NCBI GenBank assembly: GCA_015478945.1
Contig: JABUQX010038851.1
Location: forward strand, 1-64,000
DNA length: 64,000 bases
Reading direction: 5' to 3'
Origin: Trachelipus rathkii
Lineage: Eukaryota > Arthropoda > Malacostraca > Isopoda > Trachelipodidae
Below, piece after piece: positions 38,170-50,685 of the stretch. The translations under genes and the position numbers were made by a program. Under the pieces are notes generated by a model. That model ran no database searches. It was not told where the DNA came from and saw only the letters and a list, made by a program, of their open reading frames with translations. The number at the start of each line of letters is the position of its first letter. Position 1 is the stretch's first letter.

Positions 38170-41100
38170 CTGTAGCATCTCGTTCAATTCGGTTCATCCC
38201 TAGCCAGGCCCACAATCATTCCCATCACAACACCCCGCCATTCACTCCATTGTGAACATTTTTGTCTCTCTCTTCTGCCAAACTCGCATTCCTTTCCTTC
38301 AGACATTACTCACTGGCTCAATCAATCTGACTTCTTCAGTCATTCAGCCAGTTCGATTTCCCACATACTTCACTACTATACATGCGCTTAACCAACGACC
38401 TATCATCCATCCTTTGCCTTATGAAAAAACGATCTTAATCCATCTTCGTTTATTCTCTCATTTACCGCCTTTTTACACCCACACAACTTCCTAACATCGT
38501 TCATTCCTCAATTACAATTCTCTCGTCCACAATACACCCTTAGGAGTAGTTCATCCTAAGATAAACAAATGGTAACCTTAAAGATTTATATTTTATCCTA
38601 TCATGACTGATAGTGTTCGCTAGCTATATGCATAACACGCAGTATAAGTATACCCTCGTATGCAAAATCCAAAGCGTACCAACTTAGCAACTTCGTATTC
38701 ACTAAGGATTTAATTGCACCAGACACCTTCCTACATTCACGAACTTTCCTACTCAAACTTCTGCAGTCTCGAATAGTTTTCAGCTTCTTTCATATTTTAT
38801 ATAACCTAAAATTTAATTGCGGTATACCTTGTTCCCGAGTGCTCATCATCCAACATACGTAATTTAACATAGAACGCTCCTCACACATCACTACCATTCT
38901 ACCTGCTTTATCTACATTTACTTTCAAACGCCCTCCTTTTACACAAATGCCAAACTCCCTCTACCTAATTCCACTCAAACTTTTAAATGCGCACACAAAA
39001 CAGTAATCAGGTACACATATCAGAGCCCTCCACTACTCGTTAAATTCCCATCCGTTCTAACACGCTTCCCCACGAAATATACATCTAATTCTTTTCATCA
39101 CCATCCATATACAAGTTAAATAGAAAAGGACACATAACAATCATTGCCTGCACTGCCCCTATCTATATTAGGCATCACTTCAACTTCATTTATTCTACAA
39201 ATGCTTCCAATCGACTTCATACTTGTTGATTACATTCAGAAACTAAAGCCACACACGATTATATCACTAATCGCTGCACAAGCTTCCCTATTAATTCTGC
39301 CATATGCTTGTTGCAAGTTGCTAAAACCGTAAATACATTATTCTTCTTTCTACTTTAGCTCGTTTGTTTTGAAATGTGAAATTTTTCATCTACATACCTC
39401 TACCTATTTCTAAATAGCACCTCGTTCTTATTGTCAATCTCTCCCTCAGTCACTCGACGTATTCTTTCAACCAAATACAGCATATATCTTCCCTACAACA
39501 CTCGATAAACTAATTCCTCACACTTCCCATAATAAGGGAATTTTTGCTCTCCTCCAATCCTCGGAACTATATCCTCCATAAATCACAATCCACTTCCATT
39601 TTTGATCACTTCACCAGTAAATTCATCTATAGATTTGTCTGATGTGCCAGGTCTTCCACTTTTTCTCTTTTAGCCTCTTCCCTAATAATACATCCTCATC
39701 TCCCCAAATTTCCTTACGTTCTGCTACACCCATTCAATACCTACACACATTCACTATCCAACTTTTCTGTCTCGTGCCGACTGTTATGTCAGATTTTCGA
39801 AGTTGTACCTCCGACGCCGCTTGTGCACATCAGTCGATTATGTACGATGAGATTCCCTCGTTAGCTTCTTTTTCTAAACTTTCGTACTTCCTTTCCAGAA
39901 GAGCCTTCAATTCCCTTAAGTCTCTCATTCCTCATCTTCGCAACTATTTTCATTTTCCACTCCTCTTGTCCTCCTAACGTATATCACTTTAGTTCTTCCC
40001 TTCCCCCCCGCCATATATATTTGCACTACTCGTTTCTTTTGAGACATCATCACTGGCTTTTAGTACACTCAAGCCACGCCTCTTAGTTTTACTTTTACCG
40101 TTTGCATATCCTCTTCATTTCACCATTCACTCATTGATCATGTCTTTTAACTACGTTTTTGCACATCCACATACTCTCTTGGCAATACACAAAGCTTCAG
40201 TGTCATTCTTGCGTGCCAGATTGTGTTACAGTTTCATCTTGCTCACATTCCCCTTCGATCTATTTTGCTAGTATGCTCGCATAATTTCATTTAAAATAGG
40301 GCAAATTGTTCATTCAGTTTTATCAACTCTAAACTTTCATAAAAATAGATACATAATGAATGATATTCCCGATCCACTAACCACTCCACTGGATAACCTA
40401 TCATTACAAATTGCGCGTCAACATCTCCTTCACTCGATACCATCTTCTACCCTATATCCAAGCCATAGTCATATCTTTAGGAATAGCTCTGTGCCGACAT
40501 AAAGTATAACGTTAAACACAGAAGTCCAATCGCCTCTCTGACGCATTCTCATTTCTCCGTCACCCCAAAGACCTGTTTATGCATCCCTTTTTCCCGTCAT
40601 ATGCCCACAAGCTTCAAGGTAGCCCATACACAATCCAATGCTTGATAAGTAACGCAGCCGCTTCACTTGTCCGGCAAAAACATCATTCAGATTTTCCCAG
40701 AAATTCACACACTCCGTCAACTTCCCCTCAATGGACTATATGGTTCAACACAATTACCGTCTGACCTTCTCAAGCTTTAGGAATTTAATTCATTAGTATG
40801 TCGCAGTACTCACATAAACAAATAATCCACCACTTGCTATGGTTCACAGGTCAGCTTCACGTCTCTTCCTCTGCTCATCCTCTCACTACTTCCAGCGACA
40901 CACTATACAGCACATTCACCACCATAGTGCCACTAGTCTCAACGCTTCTTCCTAATCTTCTGTTGCAGTCACAGCTAAGAAATCAAAATTTTGCCTTTCT
41001 AAATACATCTCTTACGTCATCCATCATTCCCTCTGCCATATTATTTCCTCTAACTTCAATGGTTACCAGGACGATTCATTGGCAATATCGTCGGCAAGGT
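38170..41100 (-). pseudogene. Decayed non-LTR retrotransposon (LINE), reverse transcriptase region
   Basis: On the minus strand, reverse transcriptase landmarks occur in order with frameshifts between them. LQQAYGRINREAC (within 39,263-39,328) matches the first catalytic block, usually an F-x-D-L-x-x-A-Y-D-R/x-N-R-E pattern; here the aspartate after the tyrosine is a glycine and the one before it an asparagine. CPFLFNLYMDG (39,100-39,132) matches the S-P-W-L-F-N-L-Y-M-D-G block. A scrambled A-D-D/L-L/C trace lies near 39,000-39,020 and GGRLKVNVDKAG near 38,930. RKVSGAIKSLVN (about 38,690-38,730) is the thumb-region segment common to this LINE class. VNERINEDGLRSF and MDDRSLVKRMYSSEVCGKS (about 38,330-38,460) belong to the C-terminal domain. 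It is inactive. The sense strand is C-poor, so the plus strand is G-poor. Upstream (39,400-41,100) has the same composition but fewer legible motifs. The short plus-strand frames here are shadows. Confidence 0.85.
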
Positions 41101-41110
41101 ACATGTGTCC

Positions 41111-41308
41111 TTAGCGGTTCGCGACCAGTGCGGATGCATGCATAAGCATTCTAGAGAAGATGAAGTTGTAGCGCTTGTCAACCAACTTACCATTGTCCTT
41201 TTTTAGTCTCCTTCTACGGCACGCAGCAATAACTCTGTGGGAATCTTTTCTCCTCCACACATCTTGGTCAGGGATACTAGGAGTAAAAGTGTTGTCTGTA
41301 ATACTGTT
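41111..41308 (-). other. 65-codon ATG-poor open stretch, possible exon or LINE 5' part
   Basis: Between two in-frame stops the minus strand reads about 65 codons, including PSIPDQDVWRRKDSHRVIA, an arginine-rich ACRRRRLKK and YNFIFSRMLMHAS. The composition looks protein-like (charged and hydrophobic residues alternate, no low complexity). The first ATG is near the end, so it would have to be an internal exon or a fragment. It lies immediately 5' of the decayed LINE on the same strand, so it may be part of that element; an AG dinucleotide precedes the open stretch. I do not recognise the family. Confidence 0.35.
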
Positions 41309-41469
41309 TTATAGTGTTTGATAAATGAAAGAGTCTACTCCGAGTGGATAGAGCCCCAAGAGGTGTTACCATTGGCACTGGAGTGTCATGGGAGTACCTT
41401 CTCGCACGCCGAAATTGAGCCAATTGGAGGTAGTCTCATCCTTTTTGCGAGAGCACTTATCTGTCTTTA

Positions 41470-42117
41470 ATATATATAGGTATTATTTATATAAGTATAT
41501 ATATAATATAGTGATATAATATATATTGATATCTATATATATTATAGTATAGTATAAAGTATTATAAATACGTATATATTTATATATTTAGGCTATCACA
41601 TCATAAGTAGTTAAAAACAAGCGAGTATCTTTATATGTTTAATTGCATAGTGAACAGAAAATTGTGTAACTTAGTTTCAAAACTGTCAAGATGTTAAACT
41701 AGCAATATTGTTTCATTTATAAATCACTAACTCTGTATAAGAAAATATAGATACAGTACCGAATATATAAAAAAATAAAAAAAAATACTGTAAGTCTAAA
41801 ACTAATTCCCAAAACATTAATGATGGTTATAAAAAAGAGAAAGGCGAAGATGAGTTCCAGCACATGATAACTAACTAATTCTTATCTAACTAACTAACTG
41901 TAACTAACTAACAATGGAGTCAATGTATTATTAGGTATATATATGTATATCAATATATATAATATATAGATATAATAATATATATAATATATATTATATA
42001 TATTATATATATAAGATATACATATATATATTAGTATATATAATCTTATATATTATTTATATTATTATATATATATACATAATAGTATATTATATATATA
42101 TATATAGTAATATATAG

Positions 42118-42160
<43 letters not shown>

Positions 42161-42355
42161 ATATAATATATATATATATATATAGAGAATAAGGTTGAAG
42201 AAAACGGAAAATCTGTTTGTTTTTGGTTTTAAATATATTTCAGATATGAAATTAAATCACTATTAATCATATATATAATATATAAATATATATATAAATA
42301 AATAGTATAAAATATATCAATATATATTATATATATATATCTATATAGTTTTAAT
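41470..42355. repeat. Three (AT)n tracts
   Basis: TATA repeats at 41,470-41,590, 41,935-42,185 and 42,265-42,352 with AT-rich unique DNA between. A short ACTAACTAACTA run sits near 41,870-41,910. Confidence 0.9.
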
Positions 42356-44384
42356 AAGATTTGTATCTCCAAGGAAAAAAAAATCAAATAGAAAAATTAA
42401 CCGTAATTTCCATTATTTGAGGTTAGAGATACTTAGTAAATTCTGGATTTCAATGTAATTTAATAATTATAACAAAAGTAAAAAATTGATTAATATTGTT
42501 TTTCGTGCTTCACACTATACGTCTTACAAAATGAGTAAGCTAGGCCAATCTTGGCTCATTTATTTCAGTTTAAAAATTTATGAATGTACGTAAGTTTGTA
42601 GAGACGCCATGATAAATTGAATTTGAATATTGATATTTTTTATATATTTTAATTTTTGATCCGGGGTTCGTGTGATTTTTTTTTTAAAATAAAAATACTC
42701 CCATAAATTATAATAATAGAATCGAAAATAAAAAGAATAAAAATAAAAGAACTTAGAAAATAATCAAATTCATATTAAAGTTAAATAATAATAATAATAA
42801 CTAATAAAATGCAATTAGATAATAATAATAATAAGTAATAAAATAATAATAATAATCCATTAACGAGAATATTAAATTATGATAAAAATAATCTTAATAA
42901 CGAATAATACAATAAATAATAATAATAATAATGTAAATAATAAAATTGGCAAACAATCCAAGAGATTGCGTGCTCGTTTTTTTCTTATCGAAAATTTTCC
43001 CCCTATAAACGTGAGTCATCATCTTATAAATGTCCATATATATTATAATAATAATTAAATTATATATATAACTATAATAATATAATATAAATATATAATA
43101 TATATATATAATAGTAATATAAGTATATATATAATAAAATGACTTTTCTTGACGTTTTTTTTGTTGATATTGCAGTTTCTGGAATACTGAATTGGATGTA
43201 CAATTATCATTATTAAGTTTAAATCTACCAGTAAACTTATGAAATGAATTAAATTTTTGTGTTTGGTTGATAAATATATCACTCGATATTTTGCCCAAAA
43301 AATAAAATAAATAAAAAAAATAAAAAAAAAAATTTATTAATTAATCCAACCGAAAATTCCAATCCCTGATTTCCCTCTCTATCCTGATTATTATTTTTGT
43401 TGTTTGTTTGTAATGTTTCCTACTAATTATGAGGCGCATATAGCATAAAAGTAGCAATAATTAGATTAAAATGGCTGTTTAGCATCATTTTTGAGAGGAG
43501 CCTCAAGGGAATTAAATTAGGAGTAGCTGCAAAACTAGCATAATTCTAATGTGAAATATATTTTAACAAAAAATATTGAAAGAATTGTGATTTAATTTAA
43601 AGTGGGTAGTAAAGTTTAAAATATTTTTCATGATTTTGCAAATCATTTAAACATTCCAATTTCATAAATAAATTAATTTAATTATTGTCGCTAATCGGAT
43701 ATTATAATATTCTAACTGTTTATATACATCAACAGCAAGCATCGCCGAAAAATACAAGGAAAAAATAAAGCCAAGCAACAAAAATCCTAACCTCAAACTA
43801 TCCCTGCCTTCCTCTATTTATTGAATTTTATTTAGTTTCTAAACTTATTTATTTAAATTATTTAGCGGGAAAATTGACGAGAGAGAGAGAGAGAAGTTAT
43901 AATTTTATTGATTTAATAGTATAATGTTTCTTCTCAAGTTATGAAATAAATTATAGTTTGATACATTATTTTTTGGCCTCTTTTCTTGTTATGGTGTAGG
44001 AGGGAAATTTTTTTGTTGTTATTATGTAAAGAGATTATTGTGTAAAATTATATACTCCTATTTTACGATATTCCCAATCTATAATCTATCATTAAACATC
44101 AATTTTTTTTTTTTTTGCACATTATAAGGACTGAACAGAATCTACGAGTTAATATATTTTAATCATTTAATTTTCTAAACCGTTTTCATGTATTAAATTC
44201 TAATTTTATTATGAGATTATATATGTATATTTTACTTTTTTCTAATTCTATGTGCGCTTCTAAATTTACAAATGTAAGCATTGCAAGATCTTAATAAGAA
44301 TAAATTATAAGATCAAAGTAAAAATGGGTTTTTGTTGTATTTATTGCATGCCAACCTTGACCTTGCTACTTTCACCAATATTAT
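42356..44384. other. AT-rich spacer with an (AAT)n block
   Basis: Contains (AAT)n words at 42,785-42,935 and an (AT)n block at 43,040-43,135. The rest is A/T-rich without a supported gene. The 134-codon minus frame at 42,894-43,298 is largely tyrosine/isoleucine read from these repeats. Confidence 0.6.
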
Positions 44385-44942
44385 AAAATATATTTATATA
44401 TATAATACTATGTATATATATATATATATAGTATAGAAATAATAATATATATATATATATATATTATATAATATATATATATATATATATGATATAATAT
44501 ATATATATTATATATATATTATTATATAAGTTTGTATTATAACTTGTAGCACGAGAAGGGATATGCTTGTGTTCCCTTCTTTAAATTAATGAGGTTTACC
44601 TCAAAGTAAAGCGTAGTTTACTTTATAATTTTACAATGAGAATAAATGCAAACAATGCACATACACAGACACACACCACACACTATATATATTATAAATA
44701 TAATATATAATATAATATTAGTATATATATATAATTATATATATTAATAATATATGTATATATATATATATATGAGCTGACCATCTTCTAAGCAACACTA
44801 CTAATACGCCTGCAACTGGCTTGTAGGATCACATTGCCGAAAACCTACTCTAGAACCTATATAAATCGACGTTTCTGAACAACCTACCCCTGATGGATCA
44901 ATGTTTCGTTAAATGTTAGTGTTGCATATAATAGGGTAGTAT

Positions 44943-44984
<42 letters not shown>

Positions 44985-45488
44985 AGATATATATATATAA
45001 TATATATAAATAAATAATATATATATATAATATATAATAGTATATAATATTATATATCTATATAATTCCTCCAAATAATTTTATTAAGTATTGTAGTTTA
45101 TTTTCTGATATCTGAACTAAAAATCCTATATATATATGTATATTTATATATATTATATATATATATATATATTATATTATAATATATTATATTATATATA
45201 TATATTATTATATATATATATACATATATTATATTAATATATATAATTAATATATTAATATTATATTATATTATATATATATATATTATATTAGCTATAG
45301 TATAATATCATATTAATGGTTGTTACCTGTAAATATTATATATATAACCTATATTATCTATAAATAGTATAATATATATATATAATTATACTTATAATAT
45401 TATATTTTATATATAGATATATATAGATAGTTAATATATTATATAAATTATATATATATATATATTATATATAATATTATATATATTA

Positions 45489-45519
<31 letters not shown>

Positions 45520-45695
45520 ATATATTATATATATATATTATAATAATTATATATATATAATATTATATATATATATACTATTATGATATACTATATTAAT
45601 ATATATATTATATAGTGTAATACATATAAAAACTATATTATAATATATATTTATTATATATATATATATCACTGTAATGATAAAAAATATATATA
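44385..45695. repeat. Cluster of (AT)n tracts
   Basis: TATA repeats at about 44,390-44,530, 44,685-44,775, 44,940-45,065 and 45,125-45,690, separated by short unique DNA. A CA-rich stretch precedes the second at 44,655-44,685. Confidence 0.9.
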
Positions 45696-46329
45696 TATTT
45701 TCCAGAGTGTTATGTCAAGTTGACTTAATAAATTTGAAATAAATGAAATGGTAGACTTAGGCTAATCATAGTTTGTCTATGATTTGCTTTAAGACGATTT
45801 AAGTGTGACGATTCGGTATGCAGTTGAGAAAATTCTGTCGACCATTAATTTTGCTCTTCTGAAACTATTTGGGTCGACGATTTTTGGACAAGTCCAAGTT
45901 TTTATTAATGAGTGTCGGACATTAGCGCCGATTTTACTTCGTTTTCTATTTGTCCTCTCTACTATTGTGAGCTAATTCCGCAACATATACCATCAGACCT
46001 ATAGGTATTAGATTAGTTGTGGAAAATAGATTTGTCTATGATGTTTACTATTAAAGTATTGAAAGAAATCCAATTAGGCGCAAGGGAATTTCTTTTTTTT
46101 TTTTTAAGTATTGTCCGGATAATTTTGGATAGTTTCCTGGTGGCCATAAGTTTATAAGGTGACATTTTGCAGTTTCTGTGTGGGTTAAAATGATGAGCTT
46201 TATGTATAGCCTTCAATTGATATACATGCCGACCGAATCCACATCATAGAAATTGTACCATTAGACACTTTCTAGGCGACGTCAGAAACGTAGCACTAAC
46301 GCCGTTTAAATTGGTTAATGAGTATTGTT
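45696..46329. other. Unassigned spacer
   Basis: No gene recognised. A poly-T run lies near 46,091-46,105. The sequence may be the outer, more diverged part of the adjacent palindrome. Confidence 0.45.
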
Positions 46330-46690
46330 CCATTTATAACAGTATATAAAGCGCTCGCATTTGACATATTCAACTGGAGTTTGGAGCAGGGGATGGCATT
46401 TTTTAGTGATTTTTTGATGTTTTTAAAGATAAATGTTGATGATTGTTTTTTTGATTTTTTCTATTTTTTCAGATTCGGAACGTCACGCGATATATAATTT
46501 TGTAACTTGCAAATTATATTTTGCGTGAAGTTACGAATTCGCAATAAATCAAAATATCCAAAAATAAATCAAAAAAAATCACATTTGATTTTTATAAAAA
46601 TCTAAAAAAATCACCAAAATTGCCTCCTCGGTTAGAAACGCGTTGCTTTAACTCATTGACGTATTCAACATGCGAATAGAAGCGCGGCGT
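46330..46690. repeat. Palindromic (foldback) element, centre near 46,510
   Basis: The core CGTCACGCGATATATAATTT (left) faces the mirror of AAATTATATTTTGCGTGAAG (right) around the self-complementary TTGCAA at 46,507-46,512. Outward, GATTTTTTTAGATTT-like words on the right, read in reverse, match TGATTTTTTGATGTTT on the left, and GGATGGCA at 46,392 matches the mirror of TGCCTCC near 46,622. Weaker symmetry (GCGCTCGCAT on the left with the mirror of ATGCGAATAGAAGCGC on the right) continues to about 46,690. The arms are diverged, so it is either old or derived from error-containing sequence. Confidence 0.7.
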
Positions 46691-47105
46691 AAGCGGCCAT
46701 ATTTTTTAAAAGCTCATCGTACACTAGAATGAGTCTAATCGAAATCTCAAATTGAATTCACTAATACAATATATTAAAAATTATCATACATGGGGCCCTA
46801 GAAATGGGTAAATGAGGCTTTACATTACCTTTGAAAGAAAGGATTGACCGGAAGATGTCATTTCCTGATTTCAAATCACTTGATTTTTTCATTTATTTTC
46901 TTCTTATAACCTTTTTTTGATTTTGATGTTTTGGGATTTTGGATTTGTCAAGTGAATATTTTTTCTAAATTTAAATAGTTGATCGCTAGTTAAGTAATCC
47001 TTATATCTAATGATAAGTATAGTTCATCAATATTTAATAAGTAAATTCAAACTTAAGGATTATTTCTTAAATATGAAGATTATTTCCTAAAATTAGAGTA
47101 CCAGA
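46691..47105. other. Unassigned spacer
   Basis: AT-rich, no gene recognised. Confidence 0.5.
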
Positions 47106-47796
47106 TCACATCATATATATATTATCATTATATTATACATAGTACTAACCTAAGTATTATGATATAATATAACTATATATGATACTACTATATAGCTTAT
47201 TTAGTGACTATTATATCATATATATTTACCTATTATATATATATTATTATATATAATATTAATATATCACTATAGTATCATATACCTACTATGTAGTATA
47301 TATCATCTATAGTATATATTATATAAGAATATTCTATATAATCTCAAGAATCGTATAATAACTTTAATTAAATAGCTAAATTAATAATTATCACTTTTAC
47401 TAACAAAGTTTTCAGAGCGCTGAATCCACATGTTACTGAGCACTAATTTATTTATAAATACGATGCAATTAATCATAAGCAAATTATGACTAAGAAGATA
47501 GAAAAATATAAAGAATCACAAATAAAAAGAAAAAAAAACAAATTGATGTTTTTCTAAAAAAATAAATCAAAATCTTCGACCCTGCTTTTATACAGAGACA
47601 ATAAATATATGAATTCCACGTCATTCTCGTGTAAAGTAATTGACATATAGGGATACTATTTAGTGTCTTTCTAACCATGAAATGATAATATATTATTATA
47701 ATATATATTCTATATATAATTTTTACTATATTATATACTTATATTATTATATAAATTATTATTACTATAGCTATTATTATACATATATTATATAAA

Positions 47797-47839
<43 letters not shown>

Positions 47840-48000
47840 CTATATATAATATATACTATATATTTCTATATATATATATATTACTATAATATATATACTA
47901 TATATATATATATATTAATATCTATATATACCCTGTATATATAATATATATATTATATTATTATAAATTAATCAGTATATTATAATATCTATTATTATTC
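47106..48000. repeat. (AT)n tracts flanking AT-rich spacer
   Basis: TATA-type repeats at 47,110-47,345 and 47,685-48,000. The 62-codon minus frame at 47,490 has no recognisable motif. Confidence 0.85.
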
Positions 48001-49065
48001 GATGCAGTCGCATACTCTTGAGATGATGCGTAATTTTTTCAGAAGAAGCAGGAGAAAGTTTTGTATGTTCAATAGATAATGTATTTGCCAGTTCTAAGAT
48101 ATAGAATGACCTCTTGCCCCGAGTTATTTCTCGTCCTCAGATAATTGTGATATTCTTTCTTATACATTAACATCTCGTACTTTAAAATCAAAGATTTGAC
48201 TTTGATTCTTTCATCACAATTTTGGCTTTGGCTCATGTGAAGTTAGTCTGCCTCCAGTTCAAGCTCAAGTCATTTTTTTTAAATCTGACGTAATTTCAAT
48301 AAATCTACAAAGCGCTCTGGTCTGCCTAATTCGTGTTTTTGTTTTAATAGTATCTGCTAAAGTCGGAAATAAATAAAAATAATATGAGAATTTACTTCTA
48401 TATGTACGTTAAACTTTAAGGTTTATGTGTTGATTAGTTGAGTTCTTCATGGTTCTAATCTTTTTTTTTTCTAATATTTTAAGCGGTGTGTACATGCAAT
48501 CGATATGTATTATTGCATGTGGAAGGCAGATAACCCAGCATGATCCCACAATTTTTATATATACTATTCATATATAAACTACAATATTACAAATCAAGTT
48601 TAATAAACCGTTTACTCTATTCCATCATTAACGAGTTTTTCTGATATTTAATATTATTTCGTTACTTGCAATAGGTCGAGAGTTGAATATATGTGTTTGA
48701 CATAAGAAGTTTTCAAAACGCCATTTTTACATTCTGTATACCCTTTTAATCATAAGACTTTGCTATTATACAGACAGATTAATCGTATATAAGATGGCTA
48801 CGAATTATATAACCCCAAACTGTGTTAAAAACTAACAACCGTCATCAATACTTTAAAGCCTTACTTATAAACGTCATATCTAAGAATTTTTGATCAAAAG
48901 CGAAAAGCTATCACGTTGCGCAAGGGAATGAATACAGCGGTGGCTCTTCAACGTCCCCATAAAAAAGATATCAATGCTTCGATAGAGAAATATGGCAAAT
49001 TACTGGCAGGCATGAGAAGTATAACCACAAACACTGTAACTTATTACATACAAATTCTAACAACA
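48001..49065. other. Unassigned spacer
   Basis: Complex AT-rich sequence, no supported gene. A plus frame from 48,916 is open for about 45 codons before running into the AT tract. Confidence 0.5.
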
Positions 49066-49412
49066 TTTATATATAATAATAATATATATATATATCATAT
49101 ATATAATATATTATATATATATTATATATATATATATATTAATAATATATCTATATATATAGATTATATATATATATACTATATATAATTATATATATAG
49201 TATATAATATATATATATAGTATATATATTATATAGTATATATGATATATATATAATATATATTATATAATATATATATGTATATATTATATATACTATA
49301 CTATATATAATATTTATATATAATATAACTATTTAAAATAGTATTATATATATAGTATATTATATTATATAATATTATAGATATATAAAATATATATATA
49401 TATATATAATAT

Positions 49413-49443
<31 letters not shown>

Positions 49444-49522
49444 TAATATATATATATATATCATATATATATATATAGAGTATATTATATATATATTATA
49501 TATATATTATATATATTATATA
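49066..49522. repeat. (AT)n tract
   Basis: About 450 bp of TATA repeat that ends precisely at the outer edge of the foldback element that follows. Confidence 0.9.
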
Positions 49523-49914
49523 GTAGGTGATATTGTTTAGGACGACCAGACTATCATCAATCCATATCTCAAAAACTTAAAAATAGCCACAAGGAAAAGG
49601 AAACATTGCTGGAATGCTGTCCAATTTTAGGCCAAAAAATGTAAAAAAAAAAAAAAAAAAAAAAAATTATATATAGATATAATCTCAAAAACACAATAGC
49701 TCGAGCGAAAAAGGAATACATGTTTTGGAATCCCTGGTACAATTTGAGATAGGGAAAAATGGTAAAAAGAAAATAAAAAAAAATAAAAATTTATGTTAAA
49801 ATAATAGTAATATGATTAGAGAGCTATTTAGAGACCTTTATTGGTGACTCGTTAAAATAAATAGACTTTCTATAATTTTGCTTTTTTTTTCTTGTACTAA
49901 CGAATCGCCAAGGT

Positions 49915-50112
49915 ATACCGACCGTGGCAAAGGAGTCGGGGTCTCTCGCTTTCCGGGGCTACGGGGTAGGACTAATTCCCGCCCCTCGGGGAGGGTCCTC
50001 GGAACCCCCGCTCTTTGGTATTTGGTGTCGCGGGGGTCCTCCGCGCTCCCCTACGGGGTAATGAAACGTCCCTCCGCTCGTGTTCCCCGTCGGGCTCGAG
50101 CCCCCTAGATTG
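49915..50112. other. GC-rich hairpin island inside the foldback element
   Basis: About 200 bp of high GC in an AT-rich setting. It is rich in small stems: ACCCCCG pairs with CGGGGGT (50,004-50,010 with 50,031-50,037), CCCCTCGGGG lies at 49,982-49,991, and CCCCTACGGGG near 50,048. A 76-codon plus frame crosses it, but its Arg/Pro/Gly/Ser composition reflects base content, so I do not call a gene. The style resembles the hairpin cluster at 61,768-62,045. Confidence 0.65.
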
Positions 50113-50219
50113 CCTTGTAAGTACCTTTACAAATAATATATAATTATATAATATATATATATTATAATATATATATATATATATATATATTATATAAATA
50201 TAATATATATTATATTAAT

Positions 50220-50330
50220 GATATATATATATATATTATATATAATGTCCCCTGCTCCTAAAACAAAAATTGCCAATATTTATTTATTTATTTATTTATT
50301 ATTTATTTATTTTACATTTTTCCTAACTAA
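50220..50330. repeat. (AT)n then (TTTA)n run in the right arm
   Basis: A TATA tract (from about 50,130) is followed after 25 bp of unique DNA by ATTTATTTATTT repeats at about 50,275-50,315. Confidence 0.8.
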
Positions 50331-50404
50331 AATTTACAAGGCATTCCAAAAAGTCTTCCTTTTCGGTGTAGCTATTGTAGTTTTTGAATATGAACTTTTT
50401 TTTT

Positions 50405-50438
<34 letters not shown>

Positions 50439-50544
50439 GTTCCGCAATACATTTTGCCAGGATTCCAACAATCTATTTTTCCCGTAGCTATTGTAGTTTT
50501 GAGATATGGATCGATGATAGTTGTGCGCTCTAAACCAAATATCA

Positions 50545-50634
50545 CATATATAATATATATTAATATATACTATATTATATAATATACCTATATATATATT
50601 ATATATATATATATATCTATATAATATATATATA

Positions 50635-50675
<41 letters not shown>

Positions 50676-50685
50676 TTATCCATTA
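50545..50685. repeat. (AT)n tract
   Basis: TATA repeat directly abutting the right end of the foldback element. Confidence 0.9.

Larger units (their letters stand above)
49523..50546. mobile_element. Foldback element with dimeric arms around a GC-rich core
   Basis: The left end (49,523-49,570: GTGATATTGTTTAG and ACTATCATCAATCCATATCTC in parts) matches the reverse complement of the right end (50,498-50,546: GAGATATGGATCGATGATAG and CTAAACCAAATATCAC) with high identity. Inward, each arm holds two tandem units of about 110-130 bp. Each unit reads roughly ATCTCAAAAAC, an AATAGCT-like word, GAAAAAGGAA, a TGGAATCC/TGGAATGC word and an A-rich end (poly-A at 49,643-49,665 on the left, poly-T at 50,409-50,436 on the right). 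Between the arms lie an AT tract and a GC-rich island. Both outer edges abut long (AT)n tracts, which would suit insertion at AT repeats. No transposase is encoded. Confidence 0.7.

Noticed and set aside
42894..43298. 134-codon minus-strand open frame
   Set aside because: Mostly tyrosine and isoleucine read through AT and AAT repeats.
49878..50108. 76-codon Arg/Pro-rich frame
   Set aside because: GC-rich hairpin DNA lacks stops by composition; no conserved motif.
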